Origin: JAGNLA01 sp964639885
GTDB taxonomy: Bacteria > Caldisericota > Caldisericia > JAAYUI01
Assembly (NCBI GenBank): GCA_964639885.1
Contig: CAZXEH010000009.1
Location: 1 to 62,755 of the forward strand
Direction: 5' to 3'
DNA: 62,755 nucleotides
Both the position numbers and the translations under genes were made by a program. The notes under the pieces were generated by a model. It saw only the letters and a list, made by a program, of their open reading frames with translations, was not told where the DNA came from and did no database searches. This document shows, in pieces, positions 45,595-53,603 of this stretch (the first letter of the stretch is position 1; each line of letters starts with the position of its first letter).

Positions 45595-46698
45595 CTACGG
45601 TATCAACACCGATTTGTCGATGTCACGGTACGAGTACTTGAACCCAAACATTTCGGAGAATTCCTTCAAGCTCAAATATGGATCGTAATTGAGATTCTCT
45701 GTTGAGAGATCGACCCATTCATGTTGCAGTTTCTTTTCTTGGCCGTTGAACATTACTTTTGACTTATCTTTTTTATCAAGTATTAGCTCGACAATTGAAA
45801 GTTCATGCAAACTTGGATTGTCAATTTTTACTATCTTCCAGTAGCCCTGTTCATCATTGCACATGATTCCGTAGTGAAATCTTTTAGACAGAAAATAGGT
45901 TGAAATGTAGTAGATACCATTGCGAGAGATCATGATTGGTGGGCTAGAATACTCTTTCTCCCCTTTGTCATAATACAGCTTGGAATCCTTCATCAACAAC
46001 AGGTAACCAGAGTGTAACCGAAGAAATGAGCCGGAATAATAAATAAACATCTGGGAGAGCATGGGCAGGTTCTTGTCATAATTATCTGGATTTATGGCAA
46101 GCTTGTGTTTCAATACCAATTGATTGCCAATAATGTTGTATGGTTGATATTGTTTGTCATCGTCTAAAATAGAAATTTGCCCGCTGACCCTCTTCTCTGA
46201 AATCTGTTCTTTTGTCAGTTGTATGCCACTCCTTTTAGGTCTATCACTCCAGAACAGAAGTCCATATATACCCTTCGGTTCAATTGTTTTTGAGTTATAT
46301 GTGAAAATGATGTTTTTGTCACCTTTGAACTTCAACTGGTAAAATGTTGTGAATATATCCCCAATAACACCATCAAGGTTCCTGTCATCATAGCTCATCA
46401 ATATCGGTTCCATGTTTTTATCTAGGAATGGCCCGCATTTTATTACATTTCCCTTGGTTTCCAATATCCCCATTTTTGTGATTTTGATTGTTTGCCCGTC
46501 AAACTCGATAACTTTGATGTCTTTGCCGATATCGACATCCCAGCTGTCGTGTTTTACTTTGCCGTAGTAATGGTAAGTATTAATGTATGCTGCAAACGGT
46601 TTTATGCCTGTAATGCTTTCCTGCGTCACTTCTTTGGCATAGCAAAGATTTGTAAATGCCACTAATGCTGCGATTGTTGCAAAAATTATCTTTCTCAT
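45595..46698 (-). CDS. Secreted protein of unknown function with stalk-like C-terminus
   Basis: 367 aa. ATG 46698 was chosen because GGTGGGAGA precedes it; signal peptide IIFATIAALVAFTNLCYAK. The gene is AT-rich (about 38% GC by eye). The C-terminal ~60 residues (KVMFNGQEKKLQHEWVDLST... YLSLKEFSEMFGFKYSYRD) look like one half of a degenerate stalk domain; the rest is unrecognised. It is convergent with the 44410-45510 gene and lies downstream of the small cysteine protein. Confidence 0.6.
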   Translation of the reverse strand: MRKIIFATIAALVAFTNLCYAKEVTQESITGIKPFAAYINTYHYYGKVKHDSWDVDIGKDIKVIEFDGQTIKITKMGILETKGNVIKCGPFLDKNMEPILMSYDDRNLDGVIGDIFTTFYQLKFKGDKNIIFTYNSKTIEPKGIYGLLFWSDRPKRSGIQLTKEQISEKRVSGQISILDDDKQYQPYNIIGNQLVLKHKLAINPDNYDKNLPMLSQMFIYYSGSFLRLHSGYLLLMKDSKLYYDKGEKEYSSPPIMISRNGIYYISTYFLSKRFHYGIMCNDEQGYWKIVKIDNPSLHELSIVELILDKKDKSKVMFNGQEKKLQHEWVDLSTENLNYDPYLSLKEFSEMFGFKYSYRDIDKSVLIP

Positions 46699-46784
46699 GT
46701 CTCCCACCAGTCCAAAAGAATAATCACTAACCAGATAACGGATTACTTCCGTCAGCGGTTCAGATGGTGGCTGACAGGTTTACT

Positions 46785-47039
46785 TTACGGTTTGCAAACC
46801 GAGCAGGCAGTGTAGCCCTTCTTGATCGCCTCGGTTTTTTTGATGGCGATCTTGGACTTTGCAAGGTGCCTGCAGGTTGATTTGTGGTACTTGGTGCCTG
46901 TGTTTGTGATGTAGACGGTGTCTTCAAGCGGGGTCACCATGCCTGAGATTTTGGAGTTGCTGATGTTTTTGGCTTCCAAAGAAACAGACGGTGCAAGCAG
47001 CATGAAAATGGCGCAAAAAAGCAGTGCAATCTTCTTCAT
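46785..47039 (-). CDS. Small secreted H/C..C metal-binding-like protein
   Basis: 84 aa with GGAAGGTGAG before the ATG. The signal peptide ends at SLEAK. The mature part is essentially one domain: VYITNTGTKYHKSTCRHLAK...KKGYTACSVCKP, with H/C...C..C spacing as in the C-terminus of the lipoprotein at 21817-22347. The ATG overlaps the stop of the FGGY kinase gene by 4 bp. The module may bind zinc; its role is unknown. Confidence 0.75.
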   Translation of the reverse strand: MKKIALLFCAIFMLLAPSVSLEAKNISNSKISGMVTPLEDTVYITNTGTKYHKSTCRHLAKSKIAIKKTEAIKKGYTACSVCKP

Positions 47040-48658
47040 TTCTCACCTTCCGCAAACCAGTCGTGAAACTTTGACCAGGTTTTAAATATCATATCATACT
47101 TTGCAACATTTTCGGGGTTCGGAGTGAAGCTGTCGTAGTTTTGAGGCTTCATCGCTTCAAAGTACTTTTTTCTTGTGGCAAAACCAAGATTTTCGACACC
47201 GACAGCGAAACCGCCCAGAATGGCTGCTCCTCTTGCAACGGCGAACTGGACATCGGGCACCGTTATTGGAATGTTGCAGATGTCAGAGTAAATCTGGAGC
47301 AACCCTGGGTAATGGTAAGGGATGCTGCCTGTTGCAACGATTCTGTCGATTGCAATCTCGTTTGCCTTGAAGGTGTCGATGATTTTTCTGGTTCCAAAAC
47401 CGGTTGCCTCAACCAGCCCCTTGAGTATCTGTGGGGCCGTGGTGCCAAGTGTGAAACCACTTATCATTCCCTTGAGTGTTGGATTCAAAAGCACGGAGCG
47501 GTTTCCGTTCCACCAGTCGAGGGCAACTATTCCGCCCGAACCGGTTGGCTCCTCGTGCAGCCACCTGTCCATGACAACCATTTCATCGACATCGTCTTCT
47601 CTTGCGCGCTCGAAAAGCTGGATTGGGGCAAGCGTGTTCCTGAACCAGTCGAGCAGGTCGCCTGTAGCAGGCTGTCCGGCTTCGTAACCCCAGTAACCGT
47701 CGAGGATTCCGTCCTTTACCATTCCGGCAAAGCCCACAAACATCCGCTCAAGTTTTGACATGACCAGATGGATCGTGCTCGACCCCATGACCATGACCAT
47801 GGTTTCAGGGCTGTAAACGCCAGAACCCAAAACGCCAACCTGTGCGTCGATGACTGGAACGGCAACCGGAAGCCCAGCAGGTAACGACAGCTGTTCTGCA
47901 AATTCAGGCAACAGCCTGCCGGCAAGTTTGCCAGACTGGACAATTGGAATATCACGCTGGTTTTCAACTATCCTTGCAAGGTCGACCGAGGCATGGGCGA
48001 AGAAATCGTTTGACGGGTAGCCGTCGCCTTCAACCCAGCAGGCTTTGTAGCCGGCGCTGCACTGGTTTCTGGTCTGTGTTCCGGTCAGCTGCCATGCGAT
48101 CCAGTCGCCAAGCTCAAGGTAGTAGGCGATGTGTGGGATAAGTTCCGGCGATTGCTCGATTGTTTCAAGGAGTTTCGGCCAGAGCCATTCGGGGCCGATC
48201 CGGCCACCGCAGTACTCAAGGAAGGGTTCACCCCTGTCGGTTGCAATCTCTGTCAGCCTTTTTGCCTGGGGAAGCGATGCCACATGTTTCCAGTGCTTCG
48301 GCCAGGCGTGTGGATTTTCAGCAAACGCAGGTTTGAGGCAAAGCGGCATTCCTCCATCGTCAACCGGCAGACAGCAGCAGCTTGTGAAGCTGATTCCAAG
48401 GCTGATGATCTCTGACTGGGGGATTCCCGTGTCCATGACCAGCTTTTTTGTGGCGCACGACATGGCGTTCATCCAGTCGGACGGGTCGTTGAGCGCGAAG
48501 TTGGGTGGAAGGAGTTTTGCATTTGGCAGGATTTTATCCATCACTCCGCTTTGATACGGGCAGGTGGCAATGCCGATCATCTGTCCGGTCTTGATGTCGA
48601 CGGCCGAAACCCTGGCCTCGCCTGAACCGAAATCGACTCCGATCAAAATTCTTCCCAT
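47036..48658 (-). CDS. FGGY-family carbohydrate kinase, ribulokinase-like
   Basis: 540 aa. It contains the FHSP70-like N-terminus ILIGVDFGSGEARVSAVD, and VMVMGSSTIHLVMS with DGYWGYEAGQPATGDLLDWF, which are closest to AraB ribulokinases; VPVIDAQVGVLGSGVYS is the FGGY domain 2 entry. Expected reaction: ATP-dependent phosphorylation of L-ribulose or a related ketose or polyol. I start at ATG 48658 because TACAAT lies 6 nt upstream (leaderless pattern) and there is no Shine-Dalgarno; an in-frame ATG at 48676 is less likely. No isomerase or epimerase gene is nearby, so the pathway assignment is open. Confidence 0.85.
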   Translation of the reverse strand: MGRILIGVDFGSGEARVSAVDIKTGQMIGIATCPYQSGVMDKILPNAKLLPPNFALNDPSDWMNAMSCATKKLVMDTGIPQSEIISLGISFTSCCCLPVDDGGMPLCLKPAFAENPHAWPKHWKHVASLPQAKRLTEIATDRGEPFLEYCGGRIGPEWLWPKLLETIEQSPELIPHIAYYLELGDWIAWQLTGTQTRNQCSAGYKACWVEGDGYPSNDFFAHASVDLARIVENQRDIPIVQSGKLAGRLLPEFAEQLSLPAGLPVAVPVIDAQVGVLGSGVYSPETMVMVMGSSTIHLVMSKLERMFVGFAGMVKDGILDGYWGYEAGQPATGDLLDWFRNTLAPIQLFERAREDDVDEMVVMDRWLHEEPTGSGGIVALDWWNGNRSVLLNPTLKGMISGFTLGTTAPQILKGLVEATGFGTRKIIDTFKANEIAIDRIVATGSIPYHYPGLLQIYSDICNIPITVPDVQFAVARGAAILGGFAVGVENLGFATRKKYFEAMKPQNYDSFTPNPENVAKYDMIFKTWSKFHDWFAEGEK

Positions 48659-48808
48659 GCAACGATTGTAATCCATTTAACCGGAAACGGGAATACCTTG
48701 ACTTCGGGGAGTTGGGACATAGGGTTGATCCTTGCATTGCTGAGAGTGGCCATGACGATCCCATAAAAGTTTAAGGTGTTTTGTTCTTTGCAATCAGAGC
48801 CGTGATAA

Positions 48809-48925
48809 ACTCCCTCATCCGTCACTTCGTGACACCTTCTCCCAAAACTACGTTTCGGGCGAAGGATTTTGGCATATGTCCCTCGCCCGGACGCAGTCTG
48901 GGAGAGGGATTAAGGGTGAGGTGTG
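48809..48925 (+). repeat. Dispersed hairpin repeat, full copy 2
   Basis: 117 bp, nearly identical to 53402-53516. It holds a GTCAC-TTC-GTGAC hairpin, a CCAAAA...TTTTGG pair and a large imperfect stem CCCTCGCCCGGAC-GCA-GTCTGGGAGAGGG. The ends are imperfect inverted repeats (ACTCCCTCATCC / CACACCTCACCC). It lies in the 362-bp divergent-free gap between two minus-strand genes; the rest of that gap shows nothing recognisable. Confidence 0.85.
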
Positions 48926-49020
48926 TTTTGCCTTGACTTTGCTGATGAAGGTTTTTAGTGGTTTCTCGGAGTGAATTCGAGAAGAACAAAACAAAGTTCA
49001 ATCAAAGGATGGGTTATCGA

Positions 49021-50217
49021 TTAATCCCTCGTCCAGAACGGTCCGTAGTCGTGGCGCTCGAGCTTGTCTAGGAAATCGTAAAGCGCACGAACTTCCTGAA
49101 GCCAAACTTCTGTCGATTCCTTCTGGGTAAGGTCAAGCTTTTCAATCTTGTCCCGCCACTTTGGATCGATGTCAAAATCAGCCCAGATCGAGATGAATTT
49201 CCCATCCTGGGTGAATTCCGGCTTCATAAGGTACAGGTCATCCTTCCACCAGTTTTTCTTGGTGAAACGCCCAAGCGATTGGTCGATTGATTTTTCCAGG
49301 TCAGGCAAATCCTTCTTTGCCTCTTCTTCGGAATTGTAGAGCAACTGGAACTGCAGTCCGTGTCTGCCGTTTTTGAGGGTATGAGCAATTCCGAGCCACT
49401 TGAGCGATTCTGGTCTGCCAAGCTCAAGGGCTTTTGTGGTCTGGTCTGGTTCGAGCGGGACACCGATGGGGATTCCACCGTAATAGTCCTGCGACATCTG
49501 GTTGTGCTTTGAAACCGATGTGTCGAGTTTTAAAACCATTGATGTGAAGGCGTTTTCCGGCAGTCTCGATGAAACTTCGTAGATTTCGGGAACAGACATC
49601 AGTGACTGGCCTTCACCGGTGTAGAGCCTGAATGCCGGGTCAATCGTGTTGTCTGAAGGGATCTGCCTTTCGATGTAAACTGCCCCATCGCTTCCAATGA
49701 CCACTCCCGAACCAAAAACGTCAGAATCGACATGCCTGCCCACCCTTTGCATCACGGTTGCGTACTGACGGTTGATCACTTCAAAACTGTGGCGTGCCAT
49801 CCAGGCAATGAACTTTTCCATGTCGGTGGTCGAGCAGATGACTTCGTGGTCATTGCTGATGTCGTAGATGTTCCATTTCCATGTCGTCGGATTCATCAGC
49901 TCGGTGTGGTTCCATTTGCCAAGCGGCAAAACACGGTCGACCGAGGAGCCGATGTTGTGACCCATTGACAGGAGCCAGTTCACCCTGTTCTCTTCGTTTT
50001 CGATGGTTTCAACGACAAGCCTTCGCTCATCCTTTGTGTAGGCGATGTTGTTGAAGACGAATCCTTTCATCTTCAAGGGTCTCATCTCGGTGTTCATGAT
50101 CATGGCAGGCATTCTTGCCAATGCTTTCTGGAATGGTGTCCTTGGAAGCGGTTCCTTCGATCCGCATGAAGCCAGGAAAATTATCGCAGCAAGCGCAAAA
50201 AATCTCACTTTAGCCAT
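49021..50217 (-). CDS. Lipoprotein of unknown function (paralogue A)
   Basis: 398 aa. ATG 50217 was chosen: it overlaps the end of the upstream gene by 13 bp, has GGGGA about 6 nt upstream, and gives a clean lipoprotein signal (FFALAAIIFLASCGSKE). The region near 290-330 (LQFQLLYNSEEEAKKDLPDL) resembles the corresponding region of the next gene (VKAVFVYTDEEKANEDYKSL), and both have alternating hydrophobic strands after it. I do not recognise a named family. The pair forms a two-gene operon. Confidence 0.65.
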   Translation of the reverse strand: MAKVRFFALAAIIFLASCGSKEPLPRTPFQKALARMPAMIMNTEMRPLKMKGFVFNNIAYTKDERRLVVETIENEENRVNWLLSMGHNIGSSVDRVLPLGKWNHTELMNPTTWKWNIYDISNDHEVICSTTDMEKFIAWMARHSFEVINRQYATVMQRVGRHVDSDVFGSGVVIGSDGAVYIERQIPSDNTIDPAFRLYTGEGQSLMSVPEIYEVSSRLPENAFTSMVLKLDTSVSKHNQMSQDYYGGIPIGVPLEPDQTTKALELGRPESLKWLGIAHTLKNGRHGLQFQLLYNSEEEAKKDLPDLEKSIDQSLGRFTKKNWWKDDLYLMKPEFTQDGKFISIWADFDIDPKWRDKIEKLDLTQKESTEVWLQEVRALYDFLDKLERHDYGPFWTRD

Positions 50218-51263
50218 AGCCATCCCCAATCTTCAAACTTGTCTGCAAATCTCATGAGAAGCGGGAACTGGAGGTTTTCAGCCTTCTGCTCCATGTCAAA
50301 CTCGATGATGATTTTTCTTCCATCAACCTTCATCTGCGGAAGGGTCATGTTCATTCTTTTGTACCACGGCATGCCGTTGAAGAACGCCGGGATCGCGATC
50401 AAGCCCTGTGAGAGGCTCTTGTAGTCTTCATTGGCCTTTTCCTCATCGGTGTAGACAAAAACGGCTTTGACCGTCTCCGAACCGTTTGCCCATCTGGAAC
50501 CGAAGGCAGCGTTTTGGATGCTGGTGTTCCTGCCCCATGTCTGAAAGTTTTGCATCAGCTGGCCAATCTGTGCTGCTGACATAGCAGGGCTTTGGATGGC
50601 ATTCGAGTTTGCTCTGGTGTAAAACGATTCTGCCAGAAAAACCAGCTCCATGGCGTCAAAGCCTGCCAGTTCGTCCAGGCAGATTTTCACCGAGTCGAAA
50701 TTTGTAATTGGTTTGTCAGAGTTTGTGACCATCGTTGTCACTTCCCTCTGGATGTCGCCGCGAAGCGATCTCGTTGCCATGAAACCGTTTTTGTCCATAC
50801 CGGCAGATGTCGGGAAAGTCGGGGATTCCTGGGTTTTGAGCTTGTTGGTGTAGACGGTCGATTCGCCGGTTGTCCCTGGAACGGCACTGTTTTTTGTCAT
50901 GTATGCGTCGAAATCAAGCGGAGGCATGACAACCTGTGTGCCATCGTAGAGACATGTTGCGAAACCATCATAGTTCCACGGGTTTTCACACTTGAAATCT
51001 GATTTTGTCGGAAACTCCCACGCGCTCACCAGAGCGAGCTTGTTGCCAGCATCGCTTGGTTTTTCGGGTATTTTTGAGATCCTGTCCCTGATTGCCTTGA
51101 CGTTGAAGCTGTAGAGAACCAGGTTGTTATGGGTCTCAAACGCTTTCTTGACCGTCATTTGTGGGTAATAGGAGAGGAGTTTTTCATGGATGTTTTCGGT
51201 TTGCGTTGAGCCGCAACCGAGCGCGAGCAAGACGGCTGATATTGCAAAAACCAGTTTTTTCAT
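50205..51263 (-). CDS. Lipoprotein of unknown function (paralogue B)
   Basis: 352 aa with lipoprotein signal LVFAISAVLLALGCGST. A distinct segment, AMELVFLAESFYTRANSNAI, is followed by VKAVFVYTDEEKANEDYKSLSQGL, which matches paralogue A. There is no Shine-Dalgarno; CAAAAT lies 6 nt before the ATG and a perfect TTGACA 16 bp before that, so the mRNA appears leaderless. Function unknown. Confidence 0.65.
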   Translation of the reverse strand: MKKLVFAISAVLLALGCGSTQTENIHEKLLSYYPQMTVKKAFETHNNLVLYSFNVKAIRDRISKIPEKPSDAGNKLALVSAWEFPTKSDFKCENPWNYDGFATCLYDGTQVVMPPLDFDAYMTKNSAVPGTTGESTVYTNKLKTQESPTFPTSAGMDKNGFMATRSLRGDIQREVTTMVTNSDKPITNFDSVKICLDELAGFDAMELVFLAESFYTRANSNAIQSPAMSAAQIGQLMQNFQTWGRNTSIQNAAFGSRWANGSETVKAVFVYTDEEKANEDYKSLSQGLIAIPAFFNGMPWYKRMNMTLPQMKVDGRKIIIEFDMEQKAENLQFPLLMRFADKFEDWGWLWLK

Positions 51264-51269
51264 ACTGAA

Positions 51270-51297
51270 ATTTTGCTTGTTTCAGGAAGTTTGTCAA
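51270..51297 (-). promoter_or_regulatory. Promoter for a probable leaderless mRNA (lipoprotein pair)
   Basis: On the minus strand TTGACA (51297-51292), 16-bp spacer, CAAAAT (51275-51270), then 6 nt to the ATG at 51263. Confidence 0.6.
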
Positions 51298-51313
51298 CTC
51301 AAACTGATGATAA

Positions 51314-51342
51314 TTGAAGTTGAGGGCAAAGGTTGGTAGCAT
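51314..51342 (+). promoter_or_regulatory. Promoter for a probable leaderless miaA mRNA
   Basis: TTGAAG (51314-51319), 17-bp spacer, TAGCAT (51337-51342), then 7 nt to the ATG at 51350, with no Shine-Dalgarno. Confidence 0.5.
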
Positions 51343-51349
51343 ATTCCCG

Positions 51350-52282
51350 ATGGCTGACATTGATAGACTCATATCCGAAAAGCACATACTGGCCATATAT
51401 GGACCGACGGCATCCGGCAAGACCGACCTTGCAATTAAGGTCGCTAAAAAGCTTGGCGCACAGATAATCAGTTGCGACAGCCAGCAGGTTTACGAAGAGC
51501 TGTTCATTGGAACGGCAAGACCGACAAAGGCTGAAATGGGTGGCGTAAAACACTATCTTATCGGTCATGTTTCGGTTCGCGATGAATACAACGTCGCAAG
51601 GTACATCGAGGATTTTGCAGCCTGTGCCGACACAATCTTTGCCCTCGGAAAACTTCCGGTGGTTGCAGGCGGAACCAATATGTGGCTCTCTTCACTTCTT
51701 GACGGCCTCTCTCCGGCTCCTCCGAAAGACGACACTGTCAGGCGTGGACTCGAGGAGTTTGCAGCCAAAAACGGCCCGCAAAAGCTCCACAGCCAGCTGA
51801 TAGCAATCGACCAGGAGTCGGCGCTTAAAATAAAACCGACTGACACAAAGCGCATTGTTAGGGCGATGGAAATCTTCATCGTTTCAGGCAGAACCCGTTC
51901 TGATCTGTTCAAGGAAAAGGTTGTTCTGCCATACAAGTTCATACCCGTTGGAATCCTACGGCCGATCGAAGAAATCTACGACCGGATCAACGAAAGGGTC
52001 GACAAGATGGTTGAACAGGGGTTGCTAGACGAGGTGAAGGGTCTGGTTGAAAAAGGACTTGAAGCCGATGTCAGACGCATAAAGGCCCACGGCTACCCAG
52101 CCCTGCTCGACTGGGCAAACGGCCACATAACGCTTGAAGAAGCACTTGAAATCATGAAAACCGACACCAGACACTACGCCAAGCGCCAGATGACTTTCAT
52201 CAGGTCGAGACAGGATTTCACGTTGTTTGAAAACGCTACGGCAGAACAAATCATAGAGTTCCTGGAGGCTTACAATGGATGA
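51350..52282 (+). CDS. miaA: tRNA dimethylallyltransferase
   Basis: 310 aa, normal length for MiaA. The P-loop AIYGPTASGKTDLA, DSQQVY, IGTARPT, HYLIGHV, AGGTNMWLSSLLDGL and the tRNA-contacting MKTDTRHYAKRQMTF are all present. It transfers a dimethylallyl group to A37 of tRNAs reading UNN codons, in the cytoplasm. ATG 51350 is preferred over an upstream in-frame TTG (51314) because homology starts just after it and a -10-like TAGCAT sits 7 nt upstream. It overlaps the next gene by 8 bp. Confidence 0.95.
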   Translation: MADIDRLISEKHILAIYGPTASGKTDLAIKVAKKLGAQIISCDSQQVYEELFIGTARPTKAEMGGVKHYLIGHVSVRDEYNVARYIEDFAACADTIFALGKLPVVAGGTNMWLSSLLDGLSPAPPKDDTVRRGLEEFAAKNGPQKLHSQLIAIDQESALKIKPTDTKRIVRAMEIFIVSGRTRSDLFKEKVVLPYKFIPVGILRPIEEIYDRINERVDKMVEQGLLDEVKGLVEKGLEADVRRIKAHGYPALLDWANGHITLEEALEIMKTDTRHYAKRQMTFIRSRQDFTLFENATAEQIIEFLEAYNG

Positions 52283-53231
52283 AACCAGAACCCAGCGCAA
52301 AAATCTTATCAAGGCGATTGAAACCGAGAGAAAATCGAAGCTGGTTTGTTACTTCCTTTCACCAGACCAGGCTTCGATTGCTGATGATGTAATTCCTCCG
52401 CTCTACCACACACTTTCCGTGCTTGGCAAGCAACCAAGGATAGACGTTCTCATCTCGGCAAGAGGTGGTTCGCCTGAAGCAGCCTGGAGAGTTTTGAGCC
52501 TTATCAGGGAATACGCCGAACACCTTGCAGTGATTGTCGGCTACAGGATGCACAGTGCATCATCGTTTATCGCCCTTGGTGCCGATGAAATCATCATGAC
52601 GCCAATTTCCGAACTCTCACCAATCCACATCCAGAGCGCAAGCCCGATGGGGCCGGTTGGACCGGATGAGAATCCAGTCTGGATCAATCCATACGACCTT
52701 ACGACCTACGTTGATTTTGCCAAATCAATCGGCGCAACGCCCGACGAGGTTATAAACCAGTTCCAGCTTCACCCGCTTGCAGTTGGCAACGCCATGAGGG
52801 GTTGGCATCTGGCAAGGGCAGTGGCGATCAAATGCATAGGACTGGCAAAAAGGCAGACCACAAAAGAGGAAGCCGAGAGAGTCGCCGACCTGTTCACCCG
52901 CAACATCAACTCGAGCGCAATGCCTTTCACACGCAGGGAATGCGCCTACGAACTGGGTCTTCCGGTCACCACCCTTTCGCCGTCTCTTGAACGTGAAGTT
53001 GGCATTCTCATTAACATCTACAATGAGATCGTCAATTACACGACACCATTCGAGCCTGACCCGATCAGCAAACACGAATCGCGCACGATTACGCCGGCCA
53101 TCCTTGAGAGCGACCCACTAACAATCGTCCACAGAAGAAAGATTGACAAGGTCACGCTTCCTGATGGAAAAGTACAGGAGATGCCGGGCTGGGGCGGCTG
53201 GAACGATGAAACCGTTCAGGAGTTGATGTAA
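52275..53231 (+). CDS. SDH/ClpP-like serine protease family protein (PF01972-type)
   Basis: 318 aa. Crotonase/ClpP fold pattern: IDVLISARGGSPEAAWRVL as the oxyanion strand and AVIVGYRMHSASSFIALGADEIIM around the expected nucleophile Ser (S-A-S-S-F-I-A aligning with S-G-G-T-L-I-A of the 'serine dehydrogenase proteinase' and SppA-like families), then LSPIHIQSASPMGPVG. No transmembrane segment is seen, so it is likely cytoplasmic. The 8-bp overlap with miaA indicates coupling. Its proteolytic activity and targets are unproven. Confidence 0.8.
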   Translation: MDETRTQRKNLIKAIETERKSKLVCYFLSPDQASIADDVIPPLYHTLSVLGKQPRIDVLISARGGSPEAAWRVLSLIREYAEHLAVIVGYRMHSASSFIALGADEIIMTPISELSPIHIQSASPMGPVGPDENPVWINPYDLTTYVDFAKSIGATPDEVINQFQLHPLAVGNAMRGWHLARAVAIKCIGLAKRQTTKEEAERVADLFTRNINSSAMPFTRRECAYELGLPVTTLSPSLEREVGILINIYNEIVNYTTPFEPDPISKHESRTITPAILESDPLTIVHRRKIDKVTLPDGKVQEMPGWGGWNDETVQELM

Positions 53232-53255
53232 AAATAAGCCTTTTTTATATCTCCG

Positions 53256-53280
53256 AAGGATCATCCGGATCCTTTATTAT
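53256..53280 (+). terminator. Probable terminator of the miaA operon
   Basis: AAGGATC-ATCCG-GATCCTT followed by TATTATAG, 24 bp after the protease-like gene; a moderately stable 7-bp stem. Confidence 0.6.
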
Positions 53281-53378
53281 AGAAACAAAATATGCTTTTT
53301 GTGATCACTTAGAATCCAAGAAATCGTGTGGCTTAGCCACCGATTTCCAGAATAGATTTATCAAAGGAAATTTGTACC

Positions 53379-53396
53379 CCTCGACAAACTCGAGGT
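53379..53396. repeat. 18-bp palindromic unit, left copy
   Basis: CCTCGA-CAAAC-TCGAGGT, identical to 53525-53542. The two copies flank the dispersed hairpin repeat at 53402-53516 with 5 and 8 bp to spare. Confidence 0.85.
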
Positions 53397-53401
53397 TTAA
53401 A

Positions 53402-53516
53402 ACTCCCTCATCCGTCACTTTGTGACACCTTCTCCCAAAACTTCGTTTCGGGCGAAGGATTTTGGCAAATCTCCCTCGCCTGCGTTAGCGGGAGAGGGAT
53501 TAAGGGTGAGGGAGTG
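53402..53516 (+). repeat. Dispersed hairpin repeat, full copy 3
   Basis: 115 bp with inverted ends (ACTCCCTCATCC and, in reverse, CACTCCCTCACCC). It has the same internal hairpins as copy 2; differences cluster in the loop of the large stem (CCTGCG-TTA-GCGGG) and keep it paired. It lacks any coding capacity, so it behaves like a MITE or REP-type unit. Confidence 0.85.
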
Positions 53517-53524
53517 TTTCTTTG

Positions 53525-53542
53525 CCTCGACAAACTCGAGGT
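53525..53542. repeat. 18-bp palindromic unit, right copy
   Basis: Identical to 53379-53396: CCTCGA-CAAAC-TCGAGGT, in the same orientation. Confidence 0.85.
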
Positions 53543-53549
53543 AAATAAA

Positions 53550-53574
53550 ATACCCCCGGATTATTCCGGGGGTA
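53550..53574 (-). terminator. Rho-independent terminator of gdhA
   Basis: On the minus strand ATACCCCCGGA-ATAA-TCCGGGGGTAT then TTTATTT, 30 bp after the gdhA stop. The 10-11 bp GC-rich stem is strong. Confidence 0.9.
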
Positions 53575-53603
53575 TGTGCGTGACTATCAAAATAATTTTG
53601 GGA

